Notes under the pieces: model-generated | What the model saw: only the letters and a program-made list of their open reading frames with translations | The model's database searches: none | What the model was told of the DNA's origin: nothing | Part shown: positions 10,301 through 18,156 of the stretch, piece after piece | Position numbering within the stretch: position 1 is the first letter of the stretch | Layout of the letters: every line of letters begins with the position of its first letter | Program-made: the position numbers and the translations under genes | Source: JAWVYT01 sp964605205 | GTDB lineage: Bacteria; Gemmatimonadota; Gemmatimonadetes; Longimicrobiales; RSA9 | Reading direction: 5' to 3' | DNA: 31,310 nt | NCBI GenBank assembly: GCA_964605205.1 | Contig: CAZSBL010000023.1 | Location: 1-31,310, forward strand

Positions 10301-10911
10301 TGGAGAAGTTCGAGGACGAGCTGGCGCTATACGAGGTGAACACCACCCGACTCCCGGAGTACCGTGACCGGACGGTGGAGCTGCCGTGCGTGGTCACGGC
10401 GGTGAGTCGCCAGATCTCGAAGCGGAACGGCCAGGAGTGGGGCCGGATCACGGTGGAGGATTTCCACGGCACCGCCACGGTGCTGGCCTTCGGCGAGAAC
10501 TGGGAGGCCAGCAAGGAGCGGCTGGAGCAGGACGCGGTGGTGGTGGTGACCGGCCAGGTCTCGGGGAAGGAGCGCGACGAGGAGGACCCGCCCATCTTCC
10601 TCGACGAGGCGATCCCGCTGGCCGAGGTCCGGAGCGCGGGTGCCATCGGACTGGAGATCCGGCTGGACCGGGGCGAGCCGGTGGAGCGGATCGAGGCCGC
10701 CACGGCGGTGCTGAAGAGCAGCCCCGGCGAGGCGCCGTTCTACGTCACGCTGGAGAACGGCGAGTCGGGGCAGAGGGGGGCCGGGAACGGCCACGCCTCG
10801 AAGCGATTCCGGTCACGGAGCCTGAAAGTGCAGCCGTCGCCGGACCTGGTGAATGAACTGAAGGAGCTGTTCGGGTCGGACCGTGTCCGGCTCGTTCGCG
10901 CGCAGGGGTAG
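7360..10911 (+). CDS. dnaE: DNA polymerase III alpha subunit, DnaE1 type
   Basis: This is the replicative DNA polymerase (C-family), part of the holoenzyme at the fork. The 1183-residue length suits DnaE1. Domains in order are PHP (1 to about 270), palm/thumb/fingers (about 285-800), the helix-hairpin-helix tandem and beta-clamp region (about 830-960), and an OB-fold domain (about 990-1080). The palm carboxylates are D398 and D400 in PDIDIDF and D563 in KMDFLGL. The PHP domain retains its metal ligands: H7, H9, D40, H41, E66, H88, C138, D205 and H207, unlike the degenerate E. coli domain, so it could have proofreading nuclease activity. No strong ribosome binding site precedes the ATG. It is followed by accA after three nt, the same order as in E. 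coli. Confidence 0.98.
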   Translation: MSFVHLHTHSEYSLLDGANRLGDLISRAQEYEMPAVGLTDHGVLYGVWNFRQQAKKAGIKPVVGMEAYVAPGDRANRSVSRGEKPYYHLVVLARDRTGFQNLVKLSSVGFLEGFYHRPRIDREVLERYSEGLIVSSACMASEVARHLLDEDWDAARETAMWYTETFPDRYYLEVQAHGTEGQATLNERTFTLADELGLPVIATNDAHFLRPEDHDAHDVLLCIGLGKDYEDPDRMRYDRGLYFKSGQEMAAAFPDRPDVIENTLAIADQVSLDLPKQYHVPKFPLPEQFNTETSLLKHMAVEGAKEHYGDPLSEEVQERLDYELGVITNPDADYSGYFLITADFINWAKENGIPVGPGRGSAAGSLVAYALGITDVDPLRFDLLFERFLNPDRVSMPDIDIDFCYEKRGRVIEYTREKYGRDSVGQIITFGTMKSRAVIRDVGRVLGFEPSETDKLAKLVPNAPGNSMTVARAREQISELREMAAQNERIRRLLDFAETLEGLSRHASVHAAGVVIAPGPLPEYVPVCTQSGGRGAGNNGDEDVIVTQWDMIALEQAGMLKMDFLGLKTLTVIHDAADAVIARHGELANPKTGTAHERIEDVALDDPSVYEMLAHGGTSGVFQFESSLATDKLRAMKADRFEDLVATNALIRPGPLDSGMTDVYIRRKLGHEPVRYPHTSLEGVLSPTYGVIVYQEQVMRIAQVLAGFTLAEADVMRKAMGKKDADLIAEQIETFISRAVERGVERRTASDIAEQIETFGRYGFNRAHSVAYALLSYQTAWLKAHHPAEFMAALLSSVVDKTDDVVKYIAECRDMQKHVPGRDGGIQVLPPDVNESGWKFTPVSDTTIRFGMGACRGVGEAAVRSILAAREEGPFESLFDLATRVDLKAVGKRALEALIAAGACDSFGHRSQLMAGLEQTVGEAQLRQADAESGQGSLFDVSGERTVREAPSLPDVPKWPEAERLAREKEILGFFISGHPLEKFEDELALYEVNTTRLPEYRDRTVELPCVVTAVSRQISKRNGQEWGRITVEDFHGTATVLAFGENWEASKERLEQDAVVVVTGQVSGKERDEEDPPIFLDEAIPLAEVRSAGAIGLEIRLDRGEPVERIEAATAVLKSSPGEAPFYVTLENGESGQRGAGNGHASKRFRSRSLKVQPSPDLVNELKELFGSDRVRLVRAQG

Positions 10912-10914
10912 GCC

Positions 10915-11961
10915 ATGGCATCATCGAATCTCGACATCGAGCGGGGCATCCAGGAGCTGGAGGAACAGATCGAGCGGCTCCGGGAGATGGCCGGGGCCCA
11001 GGGCCTCGACGCCGCCACGGAGATCGGAACGCTGGAGTCCAAGTTGAACGAGATGAAGAAGGACGCGTACAAGTCGCTGTCGCCGATGGAGCGGGTGCAG
11101 CTGGCGCGGCATCCGGACCGGCCGTTCACCCTCGACTACCTCGACCGGGTGTTCGACGACTTCCTGGAGATGCACGGTGACCGGCTCTACCGCGACGACG
11201 AGTCCATCGTGGGCGGCTGGGCACGGCTCGACGGCCGGACCGTGATGGTGATCGGTCACCAGCGGGGGCGGGACATGAAGGAGAACCTGCACCGCAACTT
11301 CGGGATGCCCCACCCCGAGGGCTACCGCAAGGCGCTGCGGTTGATGCACCAGGCGGAGAAGTTCGGCCACCCGATCATCACCCTGATCGACACGCCGGGT
11401 GCCTATCCCGGGATGGGCGCCGAGGAGCGCGGCCAGGCCGAGGCCATCGCCCGCAACCTGCGGGAGATGGCGGCGCTGAAGGTGCCGACCATCGCCGTGG
11501 TTATCGGCGAGGGCGGAAGCGGCGGCGCACTGGCGCTGGGCGTCACCGACCGGATCCTCATGTTCGAGAACGCCATCTACAGCGTGATCACGGCCGAGGG
11601 GTGCGCCGCCATCCTGTGGAAGACGGCGGAGGCCAAGGACAAGGCGGCGGCCGCGCTGAAGCTCACGGCCCCCGACCTGGCGCAGCTGGGGGTGGTGGAC
11701 GAGGTGATCGACGAGCCCACCGGTGGCGCCCACGCCGACTGGGGCGGGGCCGCGGCGGCGTTGAAGGCTGCGCTGGTGAGGCACCTCGGCGAGGTGGTCG
11801 ACCTTGACCCGGAAGCCCTGCGCCGGGCCCGGTGGGACAAGTACGCGAAGATGGGCGAGTGGCGAGAGCCGGACGGCGGGAACACCGCCGGGGGACCGGA
11901 GCAGACCGGGGGATCGGCTGCCCCGGATTCGGCGGCCCCGGACGCCACGGCTGAGGGCTAG
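10915..11961 (+). CDS. accA: Acetyl-CoA carboxylase carboxyltransferase subunit alpha
   Basis: AccA pairs with AccD to transfer carboxyl from carboxybiotin to acetyl-CoA, the first step of fatty acid synthesis. The 348-residue protein has the family's N-terminal helical segment (DIERGIQELEEQIERL, 7-22), the LSPMERVQLARHPDRP stretch, GHQRGRDMKENLHRNFGMP, the LIDTPGAYPGMGAEERGQ acyl-CoA-binding loop and IGEGGSGGALALGVTD forming an oxyanion site. The ATG is three nt after the dnaE stop. The last 30 or so residues are a Gly/Pro/Ala-rich tail not usual in the family. AccD, AccB and AccC are not in the window. Identification is firm. Confidence 0.98.
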   Translation: MASSNLDIERGIQELEEQIERLREMAGAQGLDAATEIGTLESKLNEMKKDAYKSLSPMERVQLARHPDRPFTLDYLDRVFDDFLEMHGDRLYRDDESIVGGWARLDGRTVMVIGHQRGRDMKENLHRNFGMPHPEGYRKALRLMHQAEKFGHPIITLIDTPGAYPGMGAEERGQAEAIARNLREMAALKVPTIAVVIGEGGSGGALALGVTDRILMFENAIYSVITAEGCAAILWKTAEAKDKAAAALKLTAPDLAQLGVVDEVIDEPTGGAHADWGGAAAALKAALVRHLGEVVDLDPEALRRARWDKYAKMGEWREPDGGNTAGGPEQTGGSAAPDSAAPDATAEG

Positions 11962-11976
11962 CAGCGAGGCGGGACC

Positions 11977-12861
11977 ATGCACATCGTCGAGGTCAGCTTC
12001 AAGGGGAATCGCAGGGACTATTTCGCCGCGGACGGCGAAATCGCCCCGGTGGACTCCCGCGTGATCGTGGAAGCGGACCGTGGCGAGGATCTGGGGCGAG
12101 TCACCGCGGCGGGCGCCGTCGCGGAGCGGAAGTGCACGGGCTGCTCCACGGGGTGCGCGGCCCCCACGCCCAAGAAGCGGGTGCTGCGCACGGCGCAGGA
12201 GGATGAGATCAACCGGGCCATGGCCCTCCGTGCCGATGAGCCGCGGGTCCGGCGAGTAACCCGGGAGAAGGTGCAGAAGCACGAGCTCAAGATGAAGGTC
12301 AGCGAGGCCGAGTGGCAGTTCGACCGGAACAAGCTGACCATCTACTTCACCGCCGACCGGCGGGTCGACTTCCGTGAGCTGGTGAAGGACCTGGCCCGTA
12401 CGTTCCGGACCCGGATCGAGCTGAAGCAGATCGGGGTGCGCGACGAGGCGGCGCTCCTGGGCGGTGTGGGGCGGTGCGGCCGGGAGCTGTGCTGCTCCAC
12501 CTGGCTGCGGGAGCTCAAGCCCGTCAGCCTCCAGCTGGCCAAGGACCAGCGGCTGAGCCTGAACCCGGCCCAGATCTCCGGCTGCTGCGGTCGGCTCATG
12601 TGCTGCCTCACCTACGAGCACTCGGCCTACGTGGAGGCCCGCAAGCGGTTCCCCCGGGAGGGCGGGTGGCTCACCACGGCCCGGGGCCGCGAGCGGGTGG
12701 TGGCCGTTGACATCTGGCGGGAACGGGTCATGCTCAAGGATGAGGAGGGCGAGCGGCGCAACGTGCCGCTGGCCGCGCTCAAGTCCGAGGTGGAGGGCGA
12801 GTCCCCCCTCGGCCGGAAGAAGTCCGACCACGACACAGACCGAACGGACGGCGACGCGTGA
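11977..12861 (+). CDS. ricT: PSP1-domain protein RicT
   Basis: RicT (YaaT, PSP1 C-terminal domain) in Bacillus forms a Ric complex that binds Fe-S clusters and adjusts RNase Y-dependent mRNA maturation; its role in other phyla is largely unexplored. The 294-residue protein is rich in conserved Cys: C53, C56 and C60 in KCTGCSTGC, C167 in GRCGRE, C172-C173 in LCCSTW, C203-C204 in SGCCGRLMCC and C209-C210. The central part (PSP1) includes DRNKLTIYFTADRRVDFREL. The start at 11977 has GAGGCGGG just upstream. Its stop overlaps the metG start codon (GTGA at 12858-12861), so the two are translationally coupled. No RicA or RicF homologue is in view. Confidence 0.95.
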   Translation: MHIVEVSFKGNRRDYFAADGEIAPVDSRVIVEADRGEDLGRVTAAGAVAERKCTGCSTGCAAPTPKKRVLRTAQEDEINRAMALRADEPRVRRVTREKVQKHELKMKVSEAEWQFDRNKLTIYFTADRRVDFRELVKDLARTFRTRIELKQIGVRDEAALLGGVGRCGRELCCSTWLRELKPVSLQLAKDQRLSLNPAQISGCCGRLMCCLTYEHSAYVEARKRFPREGGWLTTARGRERVVAVDIWRERVMLKDEEGERRNVPLAALKSEVEGESPLGRKKSDHDTDRTDGDA

Positions 12862-14423
12862 AGGAAAAGCAGGTCTTCTACATAACCACGGCCATCGACT
12901 ACGCGAACGGCGCACCCCACATGGGCCACGCGCTGGAGAAGATCGGTGGTGACGCCATGGCCCGGTACCGGCGGCGGAAAGGCGAGGACGTGCACTACGT
13001 CATCGGGATGGACGAGCACGGCCAGAAGGTCCTCCAGAGCGCCGAGGAGCGCGGGATCAGCCCGCAGGAGTGGGTGGACGAGCTGGCCGATCAGTTCAGC
13101 GCCGCGTGGCGCACGCTGCACATCGCCCACGATGATTTCATCCGGACCACCGAGGACCGCCACCGGCGGGCGGCGCAGGAGATCGTGCGCCGGATCCAGG
13201 CGAGCGACGACCTCTACACCGACACCTACGCCGGGTATTACTGCGTGGGGTGCGAGGCGTACAAGACGGAGGACGAGCTCGAGGCCCGGCAGGCGGCCAG
13301 CGAGCACGCGGCCACCGGCAGCGGCCCGGAGCGGGCGGCCGGGCTCTTCTGCCCCCTCCACCCCGGGCGCGAACTCCAGTGGATGCAGGAGGAGAACTGG
13401 TTCTTCCGGCTCTCGAAGTACCAGGACCGGCTCCTGGACCTGCTCGATGAGCGCCCGGAGTTCGTTCAGCCGGAGAGCCGCCGCAACGAGGTGCGGCGCG
13501 TGATCGAGAGCGGGCTCGACGACATCTCCGTCTCCCGTGGCCGGCTGCCGTGGGGCGTGCCGTGGCCTGATGACCCCGACCACGTGATCTACGTCTGGCT
13601 CGAAGCGCTCTCCAACTACCTGTCCGCCACCGGGTTCCCCGACGACAGCTACGTCCGCTACTGGCCCGCCGACTACCACGTGATCGGCAAGGACATCACC
13701 CGCTTCCACTGCATCTACTGGCCCGCGTTCCTCATGAGCGCCGGCCTCGAGCTGCCCGGTACCGTCTGGGCTCATGGCTTCATCAACTTCGGTGGCGGGA
13801 AGATGTCGAAGTCGGCCGGGGTCACGGTCAGCCTCGAGGAAGCCGTGGAGCGGCACGGCCCGGATGCGCTCCGCTACTACCTGCTGCGCGACATCCCGTG
13901 GGACGGCGATGGCGACTTCGCGTGGGCGCGCTTCGATGACGTCTACACCGCCGAGCTGGCCAACGACCTGGGCAACCTGGCCAACCGCAGCCTGTCGATG
14001 ATCGAGCGGTACCGGGACGGCATGGTGTCCGAGGGCGAGCCCACGTCGCTGGATGACCGGATCCCCGATACCCTCGTCCGCTACCGGGCGGCCATGGACG
14101 CCGACCTCCTGCACCAGGGGATCGCCGCCGCCATGGAGCTCACCGGCGCCGCCAACGCCTTCGTGGAGGAGCGGGCGCCGTGGGCCCAGGCCAAGGACCC
14201 CGACCAGGCAGAGGCGCTGAACGCCACCCTCGCCTCGCTGGCCCGCGGCCTGGCCGCGCTGGCCACCATGCTCGAGCCGTTCATGCCCCGGAAGATGCGC
14301 CAGCTGGCGGACGCGCTGGGACTCGACGACGTGCCACTCCTCGACGACGTAGCGGGCCTCGACCTGGCCGGTCGGAGCGTAGCTCGGGGCGATGTCCTGT
14401 TCCCTCGACCCGAAACGAAATAG
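12858..14423 (+). CDS. metG: Methionyl-tRNA synthetase
   Basis: This class I aminoacyl-tRNA synthetase charges tRNA-Met with methionine. The 521-residue enzyme contains the HIGH motif as HMGH (21-24), the connective-peptide zinc knuckle with C129xxC132 and C165xxH168 (a CCCH set, as in the Thermus-type enzyme), and KMSKS at 315-319. The helical anticodon-binding domain follows (about 370-500). It ends without the C-terminal tRNA-binding/dimerisation domain found in longer MetG proteins. Translation starts at a GTG overlapping the ricT stop by four nt. It is the last gene of the run; no clear intrinsic terminator follows. The 205 nt to the next gene carry the promoter for the M23 gene. Confidence 0.97.
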   Translation: MKEKQVFYITTAIDYANGAPHMGHALEKIGGDAMARYRRRKGEDVHYVIGMDEHGQKVLQSAEERGISPQEWVDELADQFSAAWRTLHIAHDDFIRTTEDRHRRAAQEIVRRIQASDDLYTDTYAGYYCVGCEAYKTEDELEARQAASEHAATGSGPERAAGLFCPLHPGRELQWMQEENWFFRLSKYQDRLLDLLDERPEFVQPESRRNEVRRVIESGLDDISVSRGRLPWGVPWPDDPDHVIYVWLEALSNYLSATGFPDDSYVRYWPADYHVIGKDITRFHCIYWPAFLMSAGLELPGTVWAHGFINFGGGKMSKSAGVTVSLEEAVERHGPDALRYYLLRDIPWDGDGDFAWARFDDVYTAELANDLGNLANRSLSMIERYRDGMVSEGEPTSLDDRIPDTLVRYRAAMDADLLHQGIAAAMELTGAANAFVEERAPWAQAKDPDQAEALNATLASLARGLAALATMLEPFMPRKMRQLADALGLDDVPLLDDVAGLDLAGRSVARGDVLFPRPETK

Positions 14424-14578
14424 CTGCCGGGCGGCGGAAAAAAGTGCCCGAAACCGGGGGTAATCGATGCGGAAACCACCTACTTCCGAGGCGGACAACT
14501 CACTGGCGCGCAGTAAGTTGGGCGATTTTAGCGGTCTCGGGAACACGCCTTGCAGCCTCGTGCTCGTACGAATCGATC

Positions 14579-14608
14579 TTGACGGTTGCGGAACGGACCC
14601 TCTATCCT
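14579..14608 (+). promoter_or_regulatory. Sigma-70-like promoter for the M23 peptidase gene
   Basis: TTGACG at 14579-14584 and TATCCT at 14603-14608 are separated by 18 bp. This is a good -35/-10 pair, placed so that transcription would start near 14615, shortly before the GGAGG at 14621-14625 and the ATG at 14629. The leader would be very short. The match is read from sequence; activity is inferred. Confidence 0.5.
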
Positions 14609-14628
14609 AGCCCTCGTCGCGGAGGTCG

Positions 14629-15618
14629 ATGGGCATTGACCACTCACCGGACCTGATCCCCTCTATGGCACAACGCCGCCACTGGACGCTGATGGTCGTC
14701 GCGGACGACCAGACGGGAGTCAAGCAGTACCGGCTTTCGCGGCGGGGTTTCTACGCCGCCGCCACACTGGCGGTAGTGCTGGTGCTGGTGCTGACGGGCC
14801 TGTCGGTAGGTTTCTTCCTGCAGGAGAGTGAGCGGCAGGAGGCGGTGAGGCTGGCGGAGGCCAACGCGCTGCTGGTGGAGGAGATCGACCAGATCCGGCA
14901 GGAGATGAACGCTCTGGAGTCGACGCTGAGCAACCTGTCGGAGAAGGATGAGCGGTACCGGCTGCTGGCGAACCTGGAGCCGTTGGACGAAGACGTGAAG
15001 CTGGCCGGTATCGGGGGTCCCGGGTCGCGGACGGTGGAAAGCAATCCGCTGTGGCACGTGGACCGGCCGCTGGCCGAGCTGACGTTCGGGACCACGCAGG
15101 ACCTGACCTCGCTGATCCGGCGTGCCGAGCTGCTGTCATCGAGCTGGTCCGAGGCGACGGACTCCCTGGCCTACCAGGTGGACGTCTGGGAGCGAACGCC
15201 GTCGATCCTGCCCACGGGAGAGGAGCCGAGCTATGTCTCGAGCGGCTTCTCGCACAGCCGGATGCACCCGATTCTGAACGTGCATCGTCCGCACGAGGGG
15301 ATCGACATTGTGGCCCGCCGCGGGACGCCGGTGGTGGCGGCGGCGAAGGGCACGGTGGTCTACGCCGGCAACACCGGCGGTGACTACGGCTACATGATCG
15401 ACATCAACCACGGCAACGGCGTGATCACGCGCTACGCGCACCTGGCGCGCGGCAGCCTGGTGGTGCGACGGGGTCAGACGGTGGACCGATGGCAGAAGAT
15501 CGCCGAGGTGGGCTCCACGGGGCTGGTCACGAGTCCGAGCATCCACTACGAGGTGATCGTGAACGGCCGCGCCGTGGACCCGGACGAGTACGTGCTCTCG
15601 GACGTGCTCCGCTTCTAG
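14629..15618 (+). CDS. Membrane-anchored M23 family peptidase
   Basis: This is a cell-wall protein of the LytM/M23 type, normally a zinc endopeptidase of peptidoglycan cross-links or an activator of amidases. In its 329 residues there is one transmembrane helix at about 43-64, a coiled coil at about 66-105, a linker, and the M23 domain from about 203. Metal ligands H222 and D226 (HEGID) and H306 are present, as is H271 in YAHL. The usual HxH motif reads S304-I-H306, so its first His is replaced by Ser. The ATG at 14629 is favoured by GGAGG three nt earlier; M13 at 14665 is an alternative without a binding site. A strong terminator follows the gene. Whether it is catalytically active is uncertain. 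Confidence 0.92.
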   Translation: MGIDHSPDLIPSMAQRRHWTLMVVADDQTGVKQYRLSRRGFYAAATLAVVLVLVLTGLSVGFFLQESERQEAVRLAEANALLVEEIDQIRQEMNALESTLSNLSEKDERYRLLANLEPLDEDVKLAGIGGPGSRTVESNPLWHVDRPLAELTFGTTQDLTSLIRRAELLSSSWSEATDSLAYQVDVWERTPSILPTGEEPSYVSSGFSHSRMHPILNVHRPHEGIDIVARRGTPVVAAAKGTVVYAGNTGGDYGYMIDINHGNGVITRYAHLARGSLVVRRGQTVDRWQKIAEVGSTGLVTSPSIHYEVIVNGRAVDPDEYVLSDVLRF

Positions 15619-15663
15619 ACGGGGGCCACGCTCCGCGCCGCGTGACAGCCACCGAAATGCTCG

Positions 15664-15698
15664 CCCCGGGAGGTTCCCTTCCCGGGGTGCTTCTGTTT
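15664..15698 (+). terminator. Intrinsic terminator after the M23 peptidase gene
   Basis: An 8-bp GC-rich stem (CCCCGGGA at 15664-15671, TCCCGGGG at 15680-15687) with an 8-nt loop is followed by the T-rich TGCTTCTGTTT. It lies 45 nt after the M23 stop and only two nt before the next ATG, so the next gene would need read-through or its own start signal within the hairpin. Confidence 0.7.
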
Positions 15699-15700
15699 GG

Positions 15701-16915
15701 ATGACCATGCTACCGCTTCTCCTGGCCGCCCTGCTCACCCAGTCGCCGCTGGACACGCGTCCGGTGCAGCCCGATCATGGGCCCGAAGTGCGGGTGCACC
15801 GTCAGGACGGCCCGCTGGTGGCACTCCGCCTCTCCTCACCGGTGCCGGCGGACCTCCCGGAGGGCGCCGTGGAGCTGCTCCAGGAGCTGGCCCGTCCGGG
15901 CGCGCAGGCCAGGGCCCATCAATTCGGGGCGTCGGTGCGGTTCCGCCACGAGGACGGTCACGCCGTACTGGTGGTCACCGGGCCCGTCACCGCCTTCGAC
16001 GCCCTGGTCGCGATCCTTCGCCACGCCACGGGGCCTCCGGATCTGGGCGTCACCCCGCTCCGCCGGGCACGGGCACGGGCGGAGGGCCGGGTCCTGGCCC
16101 GTCTCGAGCAGCCCGGCCCACGAATTCGGCGGTTCCTCCGCCACGGGCTCTACGGCGGTCCCGAGCCGACGGGGGCCACCGCCACCCGTCTGAGCCCGGA
16201 GGCGGTGCGCTGGCTGCGCGCCCGGCTCTATAGCCACGGCCGGATCCGGGTGGTCCTGGTAGGGGCGGTGCCGGACGTGGTGATCCGTTCGGCGTTCGCC
16301 CACTGGCCCACCCCGGACACCCCACCCCTCGACGACGCCTCCGTCCCCCTGGCGGCCACGGTTGAGAGGGCGGAAGAGGCCCGGCCCCGGGTCCACCGCG
16401 AGTGGGGTGGGATCGCCTTCCCCGCCGAGGGCGGGGCCGTCCTGGAGGTGACCGCGGAGCTGGTGCGTCAGCGGCTGGCTGGCTCCACGCTCCGCCACGG
16501 GACGGTGGAGGCGTGGCACTCCCCGGCTCCGGCGCTGGCGCTGATCGGGGCCGCCACCCCGGGAGACACCGTGGTGGCCGCCACCGCCGGGATCAGCGAT
16601 CTCGCCGTCCAGGACTCGGCGAGCCTGCCCGCAACCGATGTTCGCCGCTACCTCCGTCGACTGATCGCCGAGGCGACGGCGCTGGTCGGCCCCGAGGCGG
16701 TGGCCACCGCCCGGACCGCCGTCCGGCGCCGCCTCCTGCTGGAGGCGCGCACCGCTGAAGGCAAGGCGGAGCTGATCGGCGCCGTGGCCGAGCGCTTCGG
16801 CGCCGGGACCCGCCCCGATGACTACCTCCGACGGCTCGAGGCGGTGACGGTGGCCGAGGTCCGGACGCTACTCACGGCGGTCCTGGAGACGCCGGCCACG
16901 GTGGCGGGGACGTAG
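15701..16915 (+). CDS. M16-fold (insulinase-like) protein lacking the metal motif, first of a pair
   Basis: The 404-residue protein starts with a short hydrophobic signal (MTMLPLLLAALLTQS) and then follows the layout of M16 peptidase repeats: LVALRLSSPVP, a GAVELLQELA helix, GASVRFRHEDGHAVLVVTG, and FDALVAILRHAT, followed by a second half with RIRVVLVGAVPDVVIRSAF. Active M16 enzymes carry HxxEH in the first helix; here that position holds no such motif, so hydrolysis is unlikely. It may act as the partner-type, inactive subunit of an M16 complex in the periplasm. The next gene, two nt downstream, encodes a second such protein. The start is placed just after a terminator-like hairpin, so it could be further downstream. 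Family assignment is from fold pattern and is moderately sure. Confidence 0.7.
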   Translation: MTMLPLLLAALLTQSPLDTRPVQPDHGPEVRVHRQDGPLVALRLSSPVPADLPEGAVELLQELARPGAQARAHQFGASVRFRHEDGHAVLVVTGPVTAFDALVAILRHATGPPDLGVTPLRRARARAEGRVLARLEQPGPRIRRFLRHGLYGGPEPTGATATRLSPEAVRWLRARLYSHGRIRVVLVGAVPDVVIRSAFAHWPTPDTPPLDDASVPLAATVERAEEARPRVHREWGGIAFPAEGGAVLEVTAELVRQRLAGSTLRHGTVEAWHSPAPALALIGAATPGDTVVAATAGISDLAVQDSASLPATDVRRYLRRLIAEATALVGPEAVATARTAVRRRLLLEARTAEGKAELIGAVAERFGAGTRPDDYLRRLEAVTVAEVRTLLTAVLETPATVAGT

Positions 16916-16917
16916 GC

Positions 16918-18156
16918 ATGTCGAACACGTCCAGCACGGTCAAGACCGCGTGTGTGGAGCTGGCACTCGTCCTGGCCACGCTATCCTGCGGCGGGCCGCA
17001 GGCCCCCTCCCCGACCCCGCCACCACGGGTGGCGGTGGTGGAGGACCCGGAGGCGACGGCGCTGGCGGTGGCGGTGGTGGCCCCGGGCAGCGCCTGGGAG
17101 CTGCCGGGCACGGAGGGGCTCACGCTCCTGAGCGCCATGACGGCACTGGAGGCGGTCCGGCCGGCGCTGGACTCCCTGGGGGCCCGGGCCCGGGTGGACT
17201 GCTCGCCGGCGGCGTTCACGTTCACGCTGCTGGTCGCCCGGGACGGGTGGGCATCGGCGCTGGCGGTCTTCCTGGATGGTCTCTTCCGTCCCGGACCCGG
17301 GGCCGACGACCTGGCGCGGGCCCGGGACCGGCTGGCGGCGTCGCTCCAGCTCGAGCAGGCCAGCCCGGCGTGGCAGGCGCGGCTCGCGGTCCGGCGGGCA
17401 CTCCACGATGACTCACTGGCCTCCGGTTGGCTTGGACCCGCGTGCGGCGTTCGCGAGACAATCGCGTTCTTCGACCTGGCGGATGTCCGGGCGGGCGCCC
17501 ATCGGTTCGCCCCGCGGCTGGTCCACGCCGCGGCGCTGGCGCCGGTGGAGCCCCGGGCCGTGGCCCGGGAGCTGGAACGGTGGATCCCGGACGGACCGCG
17601 TCCCCGGATCCCGGCGCCCCGCGTGACCGCGGCCGGGCGCCGGTACGTGGAGCGGAACACGGTCACGGCGTGGCTGGCGGTGGCGTTCCCGTTCGGGGTC
17701 GACGCGGACCTGGAGGCGATCCGGCTGCTGGGCGCGGTGGCGGTCGATGCCGTGGCCCCCGGTGTGGATCGTCCGGAGAGCTTCACCGCGAGCCACGAGG
17801 TGATCCGCCACGGCCAGGGCGGCGCGCTGGTGGTGCGGGTGGTGGCCACCCCGACCGCGGCGGCGGAGTACGCGGCGCGGATCGAGGCGGCGGTTCGCGC
17901 GGCCCGCGACGCTGTGCCGGCGCCCGTGCTTGAGCGGGTGGCGCGACGCCACCGGGGGCTCCGGCTCGGGGCGCTGGCGAGGCCCGAGGCCCGGGCGGCG
18001 GAGATGGCGCTGGATCTGGCGCTCGGCCGAGTGCCGGAGCCGTGGCCGGCGCTTGACATCGGTGCGGCTCGGCTCCGTGAAGCCGCGGCCGGTTTGGGCG
18101 CGCCGGCGCGATCCGTGGTGGGCCCCCGGGGGGCCCGGGACGCCGTGCAGCCTTGA
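16918..18156 (+). CDS. M16-fold protein lacking the metal motif, second of a pair
   Basis: The 412-residue protein has an N-terminal signal ending in LSC (C24), possibly a lipoprotein although the lipobox is weak, followed by a Pro-rich linker. The mature part resembles M16 domains: ALAVAVVAPGSAWELPGTEG matches the strand and turn before the usual metal helix, then LTLLSAMTALEAV where HxxEH would be expected but is absent. A second lobe starts near RYVERNTVTAWLAVAFPF, a typical M16 C-lobe opening. It is separated by two nt from the preceding M16-like gene, so the two are co-translated and may form a heterodimer. Very GC- and Ala/Arg-rich. Its stop codon overlaps the promoter of the next gene. 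Function unknown. Confidence 0.68.
   Translation: MSNTSSTVKTACVELALVLATLSCGGPQAPSPTPPPRVAVVEDPEATALAVAVVAPGSAWELPGTEGLTLLSAMTALEAVRPALDSLGARARVDCSPAAFTFTLLVARDGWASALAVFLDGLFRPGPGADDLARARDRLAASLQLEQASPAWQARLAVRRALHDDSLASGWLGPACGVRETIAFFDLADVRAGAHRFAPRLVHAAALAPVEPRAVARELERWIPDGPRPRIPAPRVTAAGRRYVERNTVTAWLAVAFPFGVDADLEAIRLLGAVAVDAVAPGVDRPESFTASHEVIRHGQGGALVVRVVATPTAAAEYAARIEAAVRAARDAVPAPVLERVARRHRGLRLGALARPEARAAEMALDLALGRVPEPWPALDIGAARLREAAAGLGAPARSVVGPRGARDAVQP

Noticed and set aside
14424..14470. A terminator after metG
   Set aside because: Only 4-5 bp stems (CGGGC/GCCCG and CCCG/CGGG) with no T-run; too weak to call.
10921..14546. Two antisense ORFs of over 600 codons opposite accA, ricT and metG
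   Set aside because: Both are mirror frames of well-identified genes, with the composition expected from GC-rich third positions.
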